From assembly GCA_964016875.1 (NCBI GenBank), contig OZ024721.1, forward strand, positions 10,718,109-10,782,108: 64,000 nucleotides of DNA, written 5' to 3'. Of the stretch, positions 9,896 through 20,310 are shown in pieces. The first letter of the stretch is position 1. The number at the start of each line of letters is the position of its first letter. The notes beneath the pieces were generated by a model, which saw only the letters and a list, made by a program, of their open reading frames with translations, did not search any database and had not been told where the DNA came from. The translations under genes were made by a program, and so were the position numbers. Source of the stretch: Fallopia convolvulus (taxonomy: Eukaryota > Streptophyta > Magnoliopsida > Caryophyllales > Polygonaceae).

Positions 9896-11289
9896 CTCTT
9901 TACCCTCGCGGGGTGGAAGGGTGAGGCTCAGGCCGGCCCGCTCCAGCCGGTCCTGTGCCAGGTATTCCTAGAACGTTTCCTGACGCTCCGGGGTATATCG
10001 GGCCTTGAGTTCCTTTAGTTCAGTGGCTTTGTGTGCGCCCTTGGACCGAACAAAGTTGTCCGGTGCCGTGGGAAAGTTGATATACCTCCCAATAGGGTCT
10101 CGGACCAGGAACCATTTCTTCTTCCACGGCCCGACATTCAAAGGGGTCGTGGTGAGTTTAATACCCGGCAAGCTAAGATTGATGAGGCAGGACTCGTGTT
10201 CCCTCCTCGTTAGAAATAGGCTCGACATGATGTCGAGATTCGGCCCATCCCCAAGCTCGCGGCTACGAACGGTGTAGGCACACACAGCAGCCTCCACACG
10301 TTGGGAAACAGTTGTGCAGGGCAGACGTGCATGGCCCACAAGAAATCGACGATGTGTGGGGCTAGGGGTATCCTAAAGCCAGCCTGGAGACTGTGCAGGT
10401 GCACAACCACGAACCTTTCGTAGTGCGCCAAGGAGCAGCCCTCCTTTTCGGGAAGCGCTAGCTCAACTCCCTCGGGCCAGGCGAAGTCCTTGGCAATGTC
10501 CGCGAGGTCTTTAGGCTCCAAGGTCGTGGGCTCCCCCTCGGATAGAAAGGCCTCATTCGAGTTTGAAGACATAGGGATCCGCTCCTCAAGGACGGGCGGG
10601 ACGTTGGACACAGCATCGGTAATATGCTCCGCGAAAAAGCTTGCGAGGTTGTTGGAGTCAGACGACCTCACAATAACGTCGGCCACTTCTTCATCAGAAA
10701 TCGAGGACGAAGCCATTTCAACACCGGACGACGCACAAACTCGGGAGAAGCGCGAGTTGATGGAAACAACAGAGTCGTTGGAAGAAGGGTCGTTGAAGAC
10801 CAACGAGGGAGACCTCGGGTTCTGGGAGTCCCTAGTCTCTACACTCCCTACGGACTCGGAAACCTCCTCGTAGAATCTCTCTTGAGCTTTGAACACGATG
10901 CCTGGTGGGGGGCTCAAAGAAGCTCTCCTATGCATGAAAGAGCGACGTCCAGGCCATGAAAGGCGAGCACCTGGAAAATAAAAAAGGGTTGAGACATCGG
11001 GCAAAGCAACCAAAGAAAGAGAACTCGAGGTCATAAGGGGAGAAGGCCACATGGCACCCTAGGGCTACTTTGACAAGATAGGACGACGGGGGAGAAGTTG
11101 AAGCGCCAAAAAGAGGAGAGAGAAGGTGGAATGGAAGCCAGCAGTGGAAACCAGCGGTGGAAGACCAAACGTCCCATCAGTCGGGCATCATGACGTTTGG
11201 GTTTCCAAGGATCTCAAATTTCAAAACCGCGAAGGGAAAACGCAGAAACCTAACCGTCGATTGGCGGACGAAGGGTTCGAGGGCGTGGC

Positions 11290-11650
11290 GGTCGCCACCC
11301 TCACCCCACCGTCTCGCCGCCATGACGCTTGTGTAAAACACCGAGAAACAGCCGTTGCCCGCTAGGGCACAAAATAAAACAAGAGAAAACGCAAAGAAAA
11401 GACGGCAAGGGCACCGCGCAGAAGCACATGCCGCCCTCACCATCACCGTTTCACCGCCGTGACGCCGACACAAAACACCGGGCAACGAACCGTCACCCAC
11501 CTAGGGCACAAAACGAAGAGAGAACAAAAAGAAGAAAATCAAAGGCGTCGTACAGACGCAAGCGCCGCCCTCACCCCCTTCGTTTCGCCACCGTGACACC
11601 GACCCGAAACACCAAGGAGCGTTTGTCTCCCGTTAGATCAGAAGGCGGCG
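11290..11650. repeat. Three diverged units of a ~130-bp repeat upstream of the antisense ORF
   Basis: Segments beginning CCCTCACC at about 11298, 11435 and 11562 share a C-rich stretch, then CCGTGACGCCGAC-like and AAAACACC-like blocks, then CTAGGGCACAAAA. They lie between the antisense ORF start and the 3' LTR, where a promoter for the antisense transcript might be expected. No TATA box was clearly seen. Confidence 0.6.
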
Positions 11651-12006
11651 AGAGAAGGACGAAGAACATCGAAGACGAGAAAAGAGAGTTGATTACTTAC
11701 TTGCTCAGAGTTGGCGTGGTTAAAAACGGTGGTGCTCCTGGAGAAACTCGGGAAGTCGTCGAAAACCGCCTTGTAACCGCTGCCGGAAACTGGAAGGGCG
11801 AGAGAAAGAGAAAGAGGAAATGCCGAACGAAGAAGATGAAGATGAAGATGAGGCGTGTGAGAGACGCCCCTAATAAAGAACAGGCTTGGGCCGCTCCTCG
11901 CTTCCGAAAGGCTTATTGGGCCTATCCTACCTGGACGGCCCATTAAGAAAGGTACGGGGAGCGGGCCCAGGAAGCCTCACGCGTATGAGCAAGAGAAAAA
12001 CCTAAG

Positions 12007-12983
12007 TGTCAGGCCTCGCAAAAGAACCCCTCGCAAAGCATCCACCTAACCTCTCAACCTCGCATCTCGCGACCCTACGAAGTACAAACCCCGCACCCCG
12101 GTCTTTAGTGAGTCAAGTGCCCTTCATGTTTATGACCCGCAGTCCTCGGAACGAGGTCCCCGGGCCATGGGGTTGTGATGGTGCTCAAAATAGTAAAACA
12201 GGAAGTGGGCCCGGGGTACAGGGAATAAACGGACCCGATGGGACTCCCAAGGTTGATTCCAAGGCCCACAACTATATCCGTCTTTTTAATTAAATAAATT
12301 CCCTCTCCGAGTTTGGTCTTCCAAAACCTCGAGGACGAGATCTAAGCCTCGTTGTCGACTCAACTAACACCCCCGCCCACCTGGTCCACTCAGCTGTCGC
12401 CGTTCTCCCCCAACCAATCATCGGCTGCCTCGCCTCCGGACCAATCAGGGACCTTAATCTCGGGCGTCCCACATCGGATAAACACCAAAACTCGATTACC
12501 TAACTCTCTATAAATAGGGGAGAACCTCGTAGGTAGAAGGGGTCGAAAAACATCTTGAACTCAAGAACTATCTTGCTCGTTGAAGATCGACGTGTTGAAA
12601 CATCGTCAAAAGACCTCGCTATAGACAAGTGAAGTTCACAAAAAGACTTCAAGTCACACAGAGCTTCCGCTCACACTAAAGACCTCGCTACATAATCTCA
12701 CAAGTCCTCATCACCACGCTCGAACTCAAAGCTCGGCCTCGCCATCAGAATCCGTCAAGCGCCCCGTTGGTGGTAGAATCTCGTAGCTATTAGGAGATCT
12801 CGAACATTGTTAGATCGAGGTCTCGAATACTCGTAGGAGGTCTAGGGTGTAAACCCCGTTGTTTGTAACCTCGTGATTTGTAACCTCGCTGTAAAGAAAT
12901 AATAAATAAAAAGCAAGTGTTTGCACAATCGAATAAAAGAATCTCGTATCTTTTCTTCTAGCGAAGGTTTATTTCGGGTTTCA
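12007..12983 (+). repeat. Putative 3' LTR of the Retand-like element
   Basis: It begins TGTCAGGCCTCGC after a purine-rich stretch (AGCAAGAGAAAAACC). It holds a TATA box (TATAAATA at 12509-12516) about 500 bp in, and ends near GGGTTTCA at 12983. The right edge is uncertain by a few bases (12983 or 12986) because the other LTR lies outside the window. To the right the sequence changes to the A+T-rich 3' part of an Athila-like element. Confidence 0.6.
12509..12516 (+). promoter_or_regulatory. TATA box of the Retand-like LTR
   Basis: CTCTATAAATAGGGG is a near-consensus plant TATA box. Transcription would start about 30 bp downstream, defining the U3/R border near 12545. Confidence 0.6.
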
Positions 12984-13835
12984 TCATGGGGTATCAAGAA
13001 CATGGATCTTGTAGGGTAGGAAGGGAAATAATAGGCTTATAAGAAACATTGCCTCAATCATTTTAATATCATGCATTCAACCATATAAAGTAGCCTTGAA
13101 AAAGAGTCATAACGCAAGTTCTAGAGATAGATAATCATGGTGATACACTCAAGAATGTAGAGAACAAATATAATCATGAAAGACCAAAATAAATCTCACA
13201 AGGCAAATTTTTTTGTCTAGAACTTCATAATGAATCTAAAACTCAAGCTATATACATGCGTAGTCCTATAATCAAGGTAATCAATCAATGATCATGCTCA
13301 TATCATATAAACTTCAGCAAGTCATGCAAATCATGGGTTAGGACTTATACTTAGCTTAGAAACACAAGAGGAATCAAACAATGGGGAAATAAGAACCTAA
13401 ATGCAATATTTTTTGTATTTTTTTCAAATTTTTCTGATTTTTTTTTCAAGATTTTAATCTATGCATGACAATAAAATAAACATGCAAATGCAACTACATG
13501 AACTTACACAACTAAGCACTTATGATAAAATAAAGAATCCCCTTCCCCATGCTTAAACTTTACTTTGTCCCCAAAGTAAAAGAAAAGATAAGAGAAAAGG
13601 AAACTAACCTCGTCACAAGAGCTCAACATACTCAAGAATCTACTCCTCAGGCGGCGGTGGTGGTGTTATGAGCGCGGGGGCGTCTTGGCTTCCTCGAATC
13701 GCGTGTACCTATTTCTCGACTTTACCTAAAACTAAGAGCAAGAACAAACCAAAACAAAACAAAAACAAACCGAAAACAAAGAAAAACTAAATTAAAAGCT
13801 TGGGTTGCCTCCCAAGAAGCGCTTGTTTAACGTCA

Positions 13836-14456
13836 TTAGCTTGACGCATAGAATAAATTGACAAGATTAGACATTGTCAATGCCCGTAACAACCTGTCAA
13901 ACCCCTGTGCACACATCTCAGAAAACCTTAAGTAACGCAATGATAAATTAAAGATGCATAATATAACTTTCAAAGATCGTTTTAATTTATCAAACATGTG
14001 GGCCCAGTTGGCATGAGATGGCATATGCTCAAAGAAATTCAGCACAAGTGGTGATGTCAGAAAATACTTACAGTATGGGTCAAAGTACTTGTCACCATCA
14101 CCACTTTCCTCAAAGATGAATTGTGAGTATTCTCTAGTACCAACCTTAAACTCACTTGGTTCTGTAGGCTTCTCCATGTCAGTAGAGATTGAACTTGACT
14201 CTTTGGTTCTCTCTTCAAGTTGAATTATAGGAATAAAATCATATTGGACATTAAGGTCACCCTCATAACCCAACTCAACTCTAGCGGATTCCTCCTCAAC
14301 TTGCATTTGGGTGTCTAACTCAAGGGCATTTGATTCCAATGCAACCTCTCCCATCATTGGTGGAGATAATTCAACTAGCATACATTGATGACTCATGTAG
14401 CAAAAGAAATCCCAACACTCTTTTGGTCCCATACACCAAAACCTATAATTACTCAT
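13836..14456 (-). CDS. Uncharacterised 206-residue ORF of the Athila-like element
   Basis: An acidic protein that begins M-S-N-Y-R-F-W-C-M-G-P-K and is rich in Glu and Ser in its middle third. I recognise no catalytic motif. Its start lies about 255 bp inside the PBS. Its end overlaps the noncoding block that normally follows pol in Athila-like elements. It may be a residue of a fused gag/pol deletion or a passenger ORF of a non-autonomous family. The open frame over 600 bp suggests it is either young or maintained. Confidence 0.35.
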   Translation of the reverse strand: MSNYRFWCMGPKECWDFFCYMSHQCMLVELSPPMMGEVALESNALELDTQMQVEEESARVELGYEGDLNVQYDFIPIIQLEERTKESSSISTDMEKPTEPSEFKVGTREYSQFIFEESGDGDKYFDPYCKYFLTSPLVLNFFEHMPSHANWAHMFDKLKRSLKVILCIFNLSLRYLRFSEMCAQGFDRLLRALTMSNLVNLFYASS

Positions 14457-14711
14457 GTACTCTGCGAGCCTTCGAGTCTAAGAATTCAAACCGTCTAGGA
14501 TGCATTCACATAATTCTCTCTCACATGGATAATAACCCAGCAAAGTACCATATTCATGAATCTTTTGTAGTAGTCTAGCAAAATATTCATCTTGTAGTTG
14601 TCTACATTCAAACAAAGCCATGGATCAGTAGCACGAGTGTTATGAACCGTAAGATAGGTTCACAACACCAAAAAAATAGTAATACTAAATAAACACAAAT
14701 AATTAGCCGAG

Positions 14712-14729
14712 TCCCCAGCAACGGCGCCA
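14712..14729 (-). other. Primer binding site of the Athila-like element (tRNA-Asp type)
   Basis: The minus strand reads TGGCGCCGTTGCTGGGGA just inside the LTR. This is the PBS known from Athila elements with one change (CTGG for CCGG). It fixes the element's orientation as minus. Confidence 0.8.
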
Positions 14730-16252
14730 AATTTAACGAGCACTTTTATGTCGTTGTAAAAGCACTGTCAAAGAAATACCTAACTTCCTAACCTAAGTAT
14801 AGTGGAAGTAAGGGTCGAACCCACAAGGACTCAGATTACTCGTGTTTAAATAATATTACTAAGTAAAAAGGGGGATTTTTATGGTTTCAAGCTAACAATC
14901 TAAGTAAATAAGATAAAGTAAATAAAACAGTTAAAGATTAAAATATAGAGAAAAGAATCCAACTAGTTTCGTATCCATTGCATACATGAGTTTTGATCCT
15001 TGATTATTCTTATTTCGATTTCCCTTGACTAATCTATTGTGAATTTATGAAATTCAAGCTTAAAGTGGTTATTAATATTCACCGTCTTTAACAACCTTTT
15101 AACCAATTACCCTAGAAAAACTTCTATGTCAACTTGATCATGCAATTAAGTTCAAAGCATTCAATAGAAACATAATTCATGAATTCCACCGTCTATTCAT
15201 GAAGTTTTGTGATTAAAGTCTCCGCCTTTGATTAACCTTATTCCACCGTCTATAAGTTTAATCAAAGGATTCATCCATGAATAATCAAATTCCACTGTCT
15301 ATTTAATTATTCTAGTTGTAATTCAACCTAGAAATAGAATAGGTGATCAAGCTATTATAATCCTAAGCGAATTTAATCAATTACGCATGGAGAGATTCAA
15401 TCTAGTCAAGGCAAATAGAAATAATTCAAACCTCACAACAATCATGCATACAACTTCAACTAACTAGTTGGACATGGGGAAATTAGCTAGAATAAGACAT
15501 TAAAGAAGAATTAAACTTACAAGAGTTAAATTTCTCTTCAATTGTGCAAACTAGGATTTTGTCTCCCACAAATCTCCAAATTGAAACTAACGTAGAACTA
15601 AGAACAATAGATAGCATCATCCTCCAAAGAAACCCTAAGAAAACTATTTATATCGTAGCTAAAAACATCCAAAAATACTAATAAAGTCGGCCCAAAAGAT
15701 AACACAAAGGCCTGGTCCCCCTCAAAGCGCGACCGCGCTATGGCCACTTTGCCCGCGTTTCGGCATCAACAACTCTAGTGACACTTCATAGGCTATTTTG
15801 ACCCTCTTCGAGTTGGAATTTGGACTCGGAGTAAAAATATGAATTGTAGCTCTTCGAGTTATCTTTCTAATAATACCAAATTCAGCTTCATCCAAGCACT
15901 GTATCTCCCAAACCAAGCATTACAAGATAGAGATGTCAAAACAAGACTCCAATGCATGACCCGAGTTTAAGCGTTCTTTTCACACAAGCTCTTGGGCCTT
16001 GGCTCTTCTAATCTTCACTTGTATCACTCTAAGCCTCATCAAACTCCACCATAGTACACTAAACTTCATCCCGTCCTTAGCTTCACATCCACCATGCTTC
16101 ACCTTCCAACCTGCATTAAAGCACAGAAACGCGTAGATTCCGAACTAAACCGAAATAAAACTTAAACTACAACTTAAGGCAAAACCCTAGCTAAAAATGC
16201 ATAAAACAGGAATAAAAATATGCTCTAAAACCTATATCTATATGCTCTATCA
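14730..16252 (-). repeat. 5' LTR of the Athila-like element (~1.5 kb)
   Basis: On the minus strand it starts TGATAGAGCATATAGATATA at 16252 and runs to within 20 bp of the PBS. The exact inner end is unclear. It contains the 'AAGGGTCGAACCCACAAGGA' segment (14810-14830), common in plant LTRs of this group, and a G+C-rich patch with GCGACCGCGC at 15729-15738. The outer end cuts the gag of the flanking element, which marks this as an insertion into it. Confidence 0.65.
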
Positions 16253-16552
16253 TTGATCCCGCTCTTGGTAAGCATAGGGCTACATAGGCTACATGAATGC
16301 ACATAAGGGCACATGAATGGGTACTCGGGGTTATGTGGGCGCGCACATATGACGTGGAAAAAGATCTGTTGTGGCTTGGTGGTGCGCGTAAGGCTCAGTA
16401 ATAGAAATTCCATGTCCTGCAATGTTAGTAGAAGACACGAGAATATTATTTGAAAAAGTAGCAAATTCATTACCAAAGCTTACCCCAACTGTGGCTACAT
16501 ATGGATGATAGGCATCATTGTTAAAAGGCTTCCCATTTGACACACGAGGTGC

Positions 16553-16840
16553 TCATGGAGCATAGGATGTGGACCCATTTTCATGGGAGTGCAAGTAACC
16601 GTCATGAGTAGAAGTATGCAGGTCTCTTGAAGCTGGATGCTCCACTTGGTTAATACATGGATGTTGGTTCTCACTATTGCGTTGACTTCTCTTGTCTATG
16701 CCTTGAACCCGTTCCTCCAAGGAATCGAACCGGGTATGCATGGATTGCATGGAAGCTTCCATGGATTGCACCATAGATTGTAACATGGCCTCCATGGAAG
16801 GAGGTGAAGTGACTTCCAAGGGTACATTAGGGTCCCTCAT
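16553..16840 (-). pseudogene. gag N-terminal fragment
   Basis: It encodes M-R-D-P-N-V-P-L-E-V followed by repeated M-x-x-S-M-x-x-S-M heptads and an L-E-E-R-V segment likely to form a coiled coil. This pattern is common at the start of plant gypsy gag proteins. The frame ends at 16553. Another short open stretch continues to 16331 in a shifted frame, so gag is broken before the capsid domain. Confidence 0.45.
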
Positions 16841-17748
16841 GGAGTGGTTTGATTCTTCTATTTCCTACACAAGTTAGACAATCCAACACAACATAATTAC
16901 CATAAAGCAAGATTAATAAGGAGCAAGTGAACAGGCCCCTGTTAAGCAAAAGGGATGGCTCGAAGGATCAAGAGACACACAAGACAGGCAAGCTTGCTTC
17001 TGACTCACGTCTCGGAAGCTACTAGGTATCACAAGAGCTTTCAATCTGAATTTTTTCATAGCAAGTACAAGACACAACAAAGAGAACAAAATCCTTAGCT
17101 TGGATTCTTTTCCTCAAGGGTCCGAGTTTTTCTAAGTCCAACCTCTTTTACTCGTTAAATCTGAGTTTTTCTATGCCCTTTCTCTTTTTCTTACTAAGTC
17201 CGAATCTTTCTTTTGTTAAAGCTAAGTTCTTTTTTTGAAATTTTTTAAAATCAAAGATGATAACAAAAAGTGAAACAAAAATGATACTCTTCCTTAACCT
17301 ATAACGCAAGCTTAAACATGCATATAAGCATGCATTCTCATGTGTATAATCAAAGGTTCGTCCAAGGTTATTAGGTTGGGTTGTATGGCTGACCAAGGGA
17401 CGCAATTATGGTCATAAAATGCCCATAAAATCGGCTGCACAATCAAGAGAAAGGCAAGCAAGATCAAAGCACTAGGTGACCCTCACACTTCTAGCAAGTT
17501 AATGCTAGAGCAAGTAAAAACTTTTGGCTTTCTTCCTCAACCACACACACGTCCAAACTCAATTTTTCAACCATCAATGGCCACCAACAACAAGAACGAA
17601 AAGTTCAAAAGAAACTCACACAAATAAGGCAATTCAACAAGGCAAACTCAAGATAGCACTCGACGAGGGGTTTTACCAAAAAAATCACTTGCAACCCTAA
17701 TTGAATTTGACCTTCTAATCCAAGTTTTTGATGATTACCTCGCAAGTA

Positions 17749-17760
17749 GCTCTGATATCA
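17749..17760 (-). other. Primer binding site (initiator tRNA-Met type)
   Basis: The minus strand reads TGATATCAGAGC, one change from TGGTATCAGAGC, two bases after an LTR-like CA terminus. It marks a 5' LTR to the right on the minus strand. Confidence 0.6.
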
Positions 17761-17762
17761 AA

Positions 17763-18480
17763 TGATAAGAATCAAGGATCGTGAAGTACACAGTACAAGG
17801 TATCTCGAGGGGATAAGCCTTGGTTAGTTTAGATTCCAGTGCCGACTTCCAAGGCACGGTTCTCTTTGCTCCGGAATCCATTTTGGGAACTTCCAACAAG
17901 ACAAGCATGTCTCACTTGCTCATGATGTGACGACCTTAGCGTTGTCGCATAGTGGACCTTAATTAAGGCATGAACGTCAAGTGCAACTGACATATTGCGG
18001 GATTGGGCAGTTGCACTTGAGAGGGCATGTGGAAGAGATACTTGTCACATGAAAAATAGAAAGATAAATGTCTATTATATAAGTACTTGAATTACTTCTC
18101 TTATTACCAATTGATTTTAAGATGAAATCTCATAATTTAGTGTGCTAGACCTAACTCGTATATGTGCATAAATAGACATGTCTACCCCACGTTATGAACT
18201 ACCGGATTTTAACAAATCTAAACTTGTTCAGATCTAATTTACAACCTCAACTTACAAGATATATCAACCCATCATCACACATAAGTTCCATCATTGAAAA
18301 CTCTTATATTTCGTATCAAAATCCGACCATCCATTGAAAAACCAGCAGACTCAAATATCTTTGCCTGACAGACGCAAACGCGTGACCCTAGAAGACCAAC
18401 CAGGCAAGCAAGCCTGTCGTCTCTCTCTCTTTGCCTCGATACTCCTAAGATATCACATGATTAAGAGGCCTAATACAGAA
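17763..18480 (-). repeat. Probable LTR next to the Met-type PBS; outer edge unresolved
   Basis: The sequence starts (plus strand) TGATAAGAATC, which on the minus strand gives an LTR end in CTTATCA. The outer boundary could not be placed, because the second LTR is not in the window. The stretch 18060-18150 (TATATAAGTACTTGAATTAC, then ATTACCAATTGATTTTAAG) resembles a motif common in short plant LTRs and recurs near 35170-35230. The boundary and the relation to that family are uncertain. Confidence 0.4.
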
Positions 18481-18913
18481 TTTTAATTAAAAAAAGTCAT
18501 AATAGCATCAAATTACGGATTACAAGCAAGATATGAATCTCATAAAAATGATTATGCTCAGAGGAAACGACAAACGATAGTTGCCTTTTTGCATATGCTA
18601 AGTTGTGCGTTTGTCTAAATTGTCAAGTGGTGGATGTGTTTCGTACAATGAAAATTGTAATGTACTACTGATATGTAGGTTTTATAAGATTCGCTTGTGA
18701 CTTTAGCTTAATACTGTAGGCTTTATAGTTCCCTCCACTTAATAAAGTGGCATTTAGTTAGGCGGTGTGAAAATTAGGAATCTGGTTGATACATTCCAAC
18801 CATATTGTTAATGTATTGATTTGATATGGATGTTGCATATTGAATTTTCTTACATTAATTTATATAAGGGCTTGATTTGCTTCCGTGATTCTTCTTCGAT
18901 TTCTAAAATTGTT

Positions 18914-19644
18914 AAACACCAACCCAAAAAGTAGTATCGAAATCCAAATCTCTAGAAATGGAACCAAAATCCCATTCCTAGCATTCGCTGATGATATAAT
19001 AATCTTTGCTAAAGCCAATAGCCAAACCTGCAGAAACATTAAAGAAATTATCGATGACTATTGCCAGATTTCTGGCAAAAAAGTCAACTTCCATAAATCC
19101 GCATTCCAGGTCACCAAAAACACGAGTAATAGTACGAAGGAGCAGATAAAACAGATCCTCCAAATTGCGAATGCAGTCGCGTTGGACAAATACCTAGGAT
19201 GCCTGATTATCAACGGGAGAGTAACGCAAAACACCTTCAAACCTCTGGTTCTCCGAACCAGAGTCCAATTATCAAAATGGAAAGCAAATGCCCTGTCTCA
19301 GGAGGGGCGTAAGACCCTAATCAAAGCAAATCTCTCAGCACAACCAAACTATATGATGCAATCGTTTCTGCTACCTCAAACGACACTTAAAGAACTAGAC
19401 CAAATTAACAAAAACTTCTTCTGGAACAAAGAAAACAACTACAAACCACTCATAAGTTGGAACTCTATATGTCGCCTACCCACACATGGAGGGGTGGGGA
19501 TCGCTAAGGCAGAAGAAATGAACAAAGCACTCCAAATGAAACTGCTATGGAAAATCCTGGCGGAACCAAACAATTTTTGGGTTAAAATAGTGACTGAAAA
19601 GTACCTCAAAATAGAAAGTATCTTAACATACAAGAAAAAAACAT
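18914..19644 (+). pseudogene. LINE reverse transcriptase, C-terminal half
   Basis: The fragment enters in the RT domain. The catalytic F-A-D-D is at codons 18984-18995, followed by the typical V-N-F-H-K-S, the K-Y-L-G-C segment, L-S-K-W-K-A-N-A-L-S-Q-E-G-R and the 'thumb' A-L-Q-M-K-L-L-W-K-I. The open frame extends upstream of the insertion point to 18885, but those codons are target DNA. A close relative lies on the minus strand at 33387-34313. Confidence 0.88.
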
Positions 19645-19671
19645 AACACTTCTTGGCAGTGGTCCAAACTT

Positions 19672-20310
19672 ATGGGCCTGAGAGACCTTTTCGTGAAAGG
19701 TCTTATTTGGCAAGTAGGGGACGGAAACACTGTCCGATTCTGGAAAGATAACTGGATTGGTAACGGTCCTATCTACCCAAAATCTGAGGCCGAAACCTTC
19801 ATTAATTGGGAGGAACCTGTTGTTGTGTACCTCCGTGAGGACAACTCATGGAACATAGAAAAATTAAGGGAGGTCGTCAACCAGGAGGACCTCAAAAAAA
19901 TATCCAACATTATTAATCCCATTAATAAAATCCCAGATAGGCTGTACTGGCAACCTAGTAAAAATGGTTGGTATTCTACCCACTCGACCATACAATGGAT
20001 CCACCAGACTAAAGGCGAACCAAAAATCAACCTAGAATGGATTAATAAACTCAACATTCCCCCCAAGACTAAGAATTTCCTATGGAAAGTGGCTCGTAAC
20101 GGCCTTCCAACCAAAATGAGGCTTGCTGCCAACCATATTCCAGTACCTCAAGGTTGTGACGCATGTAATAACCAAGTGGAGGATTCGTACCACATCCTAC
20201 TCTCATGCCCACTCACGAGGGCGACCCTTAATATTATAAACCCTAAATTAAGGTGGAATGTTGCCCATGTATCACCGGGTGACAAAAAACCACATCAGAT
20301 CCTGGAGTAA
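19672..20310 (+). pseudogene. LINE zf-RVT region
   Basis: It holds G-D-G-N-T-V-R-F-W-K-D-N-W and the zf-RVT segment W-K-V-A-R-N-G-L-P-T-K with C-D-A-C and S-C-P-L, the zinc-binding-like pattern that follows RT in plant L1 elements. It is in another frame from the RT part. A TAA at 20308-20310 separates it from RNase H in the same frame. Confidence 0.85.

Larger units (their letters stand above)
8574..11052 (-). pseudogene. Antisense ORF of the Retand-like element (Transposase_28-type / coiled-coil protein), with two likely introns
   Basis: Read leftwards from 11052. The first exon encodes a Ser/Glu-rich start and then a conserved segment (L-A-L-P-E-K-E-G near 10450, F-R-I-P-L-A-P-H-I near 10370, C-P-A-Q-L near 10320) like the 'putative gypsy type transposon' domain of plant databases. 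A frameshift near 10270-10330 moves the frame to the one ending at 9968. After an intron (9713-9895) comes a basic, Ser-rich part. After a second intron (9102-9179) there is a long Glu/Lys/Ala-rich coiled coil ending at 8574, with a stop near 8977. Retand and related elements carry such ORFs antisense to pol; their function is unknown. The first Met at 11052 is uncertain, since a TTTTCCAG acceptor-like site near 10970 suggests another upstream intron. Confidence 0.7.
1..12983 (+). mobile_element. Ty3/gypsy LTR retrotransposon, Tat lineage, Retand-like (5' end outside window)
   Basis: The order seen is gag tail, aspartic protease, reverse transcriptase, RNase H, a second RNase H-like domain, integrase, tandem repeats, antisense ORFs and a putative LTR. 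The second RNase H between the first and integrase is typical of the Tat lineage. Antisense ORFs between pol and the 3' LTR plus an internal tandem repeat were described for Retand of Silene, which this layout matches closely. The copy is dead: in-frame stops lie in gag, at the protease/RT boundary and at the RNase H/integrase boundary, with frameshifts in RT. The 5' LTR, PBS and most of gag lie left of the window, so no target-site duplication can be checked. Confidence 0.85.
12984..16252 (-). mobile_element. Athila-like non-autonomous Ty3/gypsy element, interrupted on its 3' side
   Basis: On the minus strand it has a long 5' LTR (about 14730-16252), a PBS TGGCGCCGTTGCTGGGGA matching the tRNA-Asp-type site of Athila elements, a short internal ORF, and the 3' noncoding block typical of this group (a 'TTGGGAGGCAACCCAAGC' segment at 13799-13823, and TTTAAGCATGGGGAAGGGG around 13550). 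No gag, protease or RT is present. The 3' LTR is missing on the left. The Retand-like LTR abuts at about 12983, so the simplest reading is that Retand inserted here and the rest lies beyond the window. Confidence 0.65.
16253..17762 (-). mobile_element. 5' internal part of another LTR retrotransposon (PBS, leader, gag start)
   Basis: On the minus strand a tRNA-Met-type PBS (TGATATCAGAGC at 17749-17760) follows an LTR-like end (CTTATCA), then about 900 bp of untranslated leader and a gag-like ORF. The element is cut at 16252 by the LTR of the Athila-like element. The rest, if it still exists, would lie left of the window. It is probably Ty3/gypsy, judging from the Met-rich, Gln-rich gag start. 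No pol is available to confirm this. Confidence 0.5.

Noticed and set aside
12984..13005. A tRNA-Met-like PBS (TGGGGTATCAAGAACATGG) right after the Retand-like LTR, which would make it a 5' LTR
   Set aside because: The match to TGGTATCAGAGC is poor, and pol, repeats and antisense ORFs on the left fit a 3' LTR.
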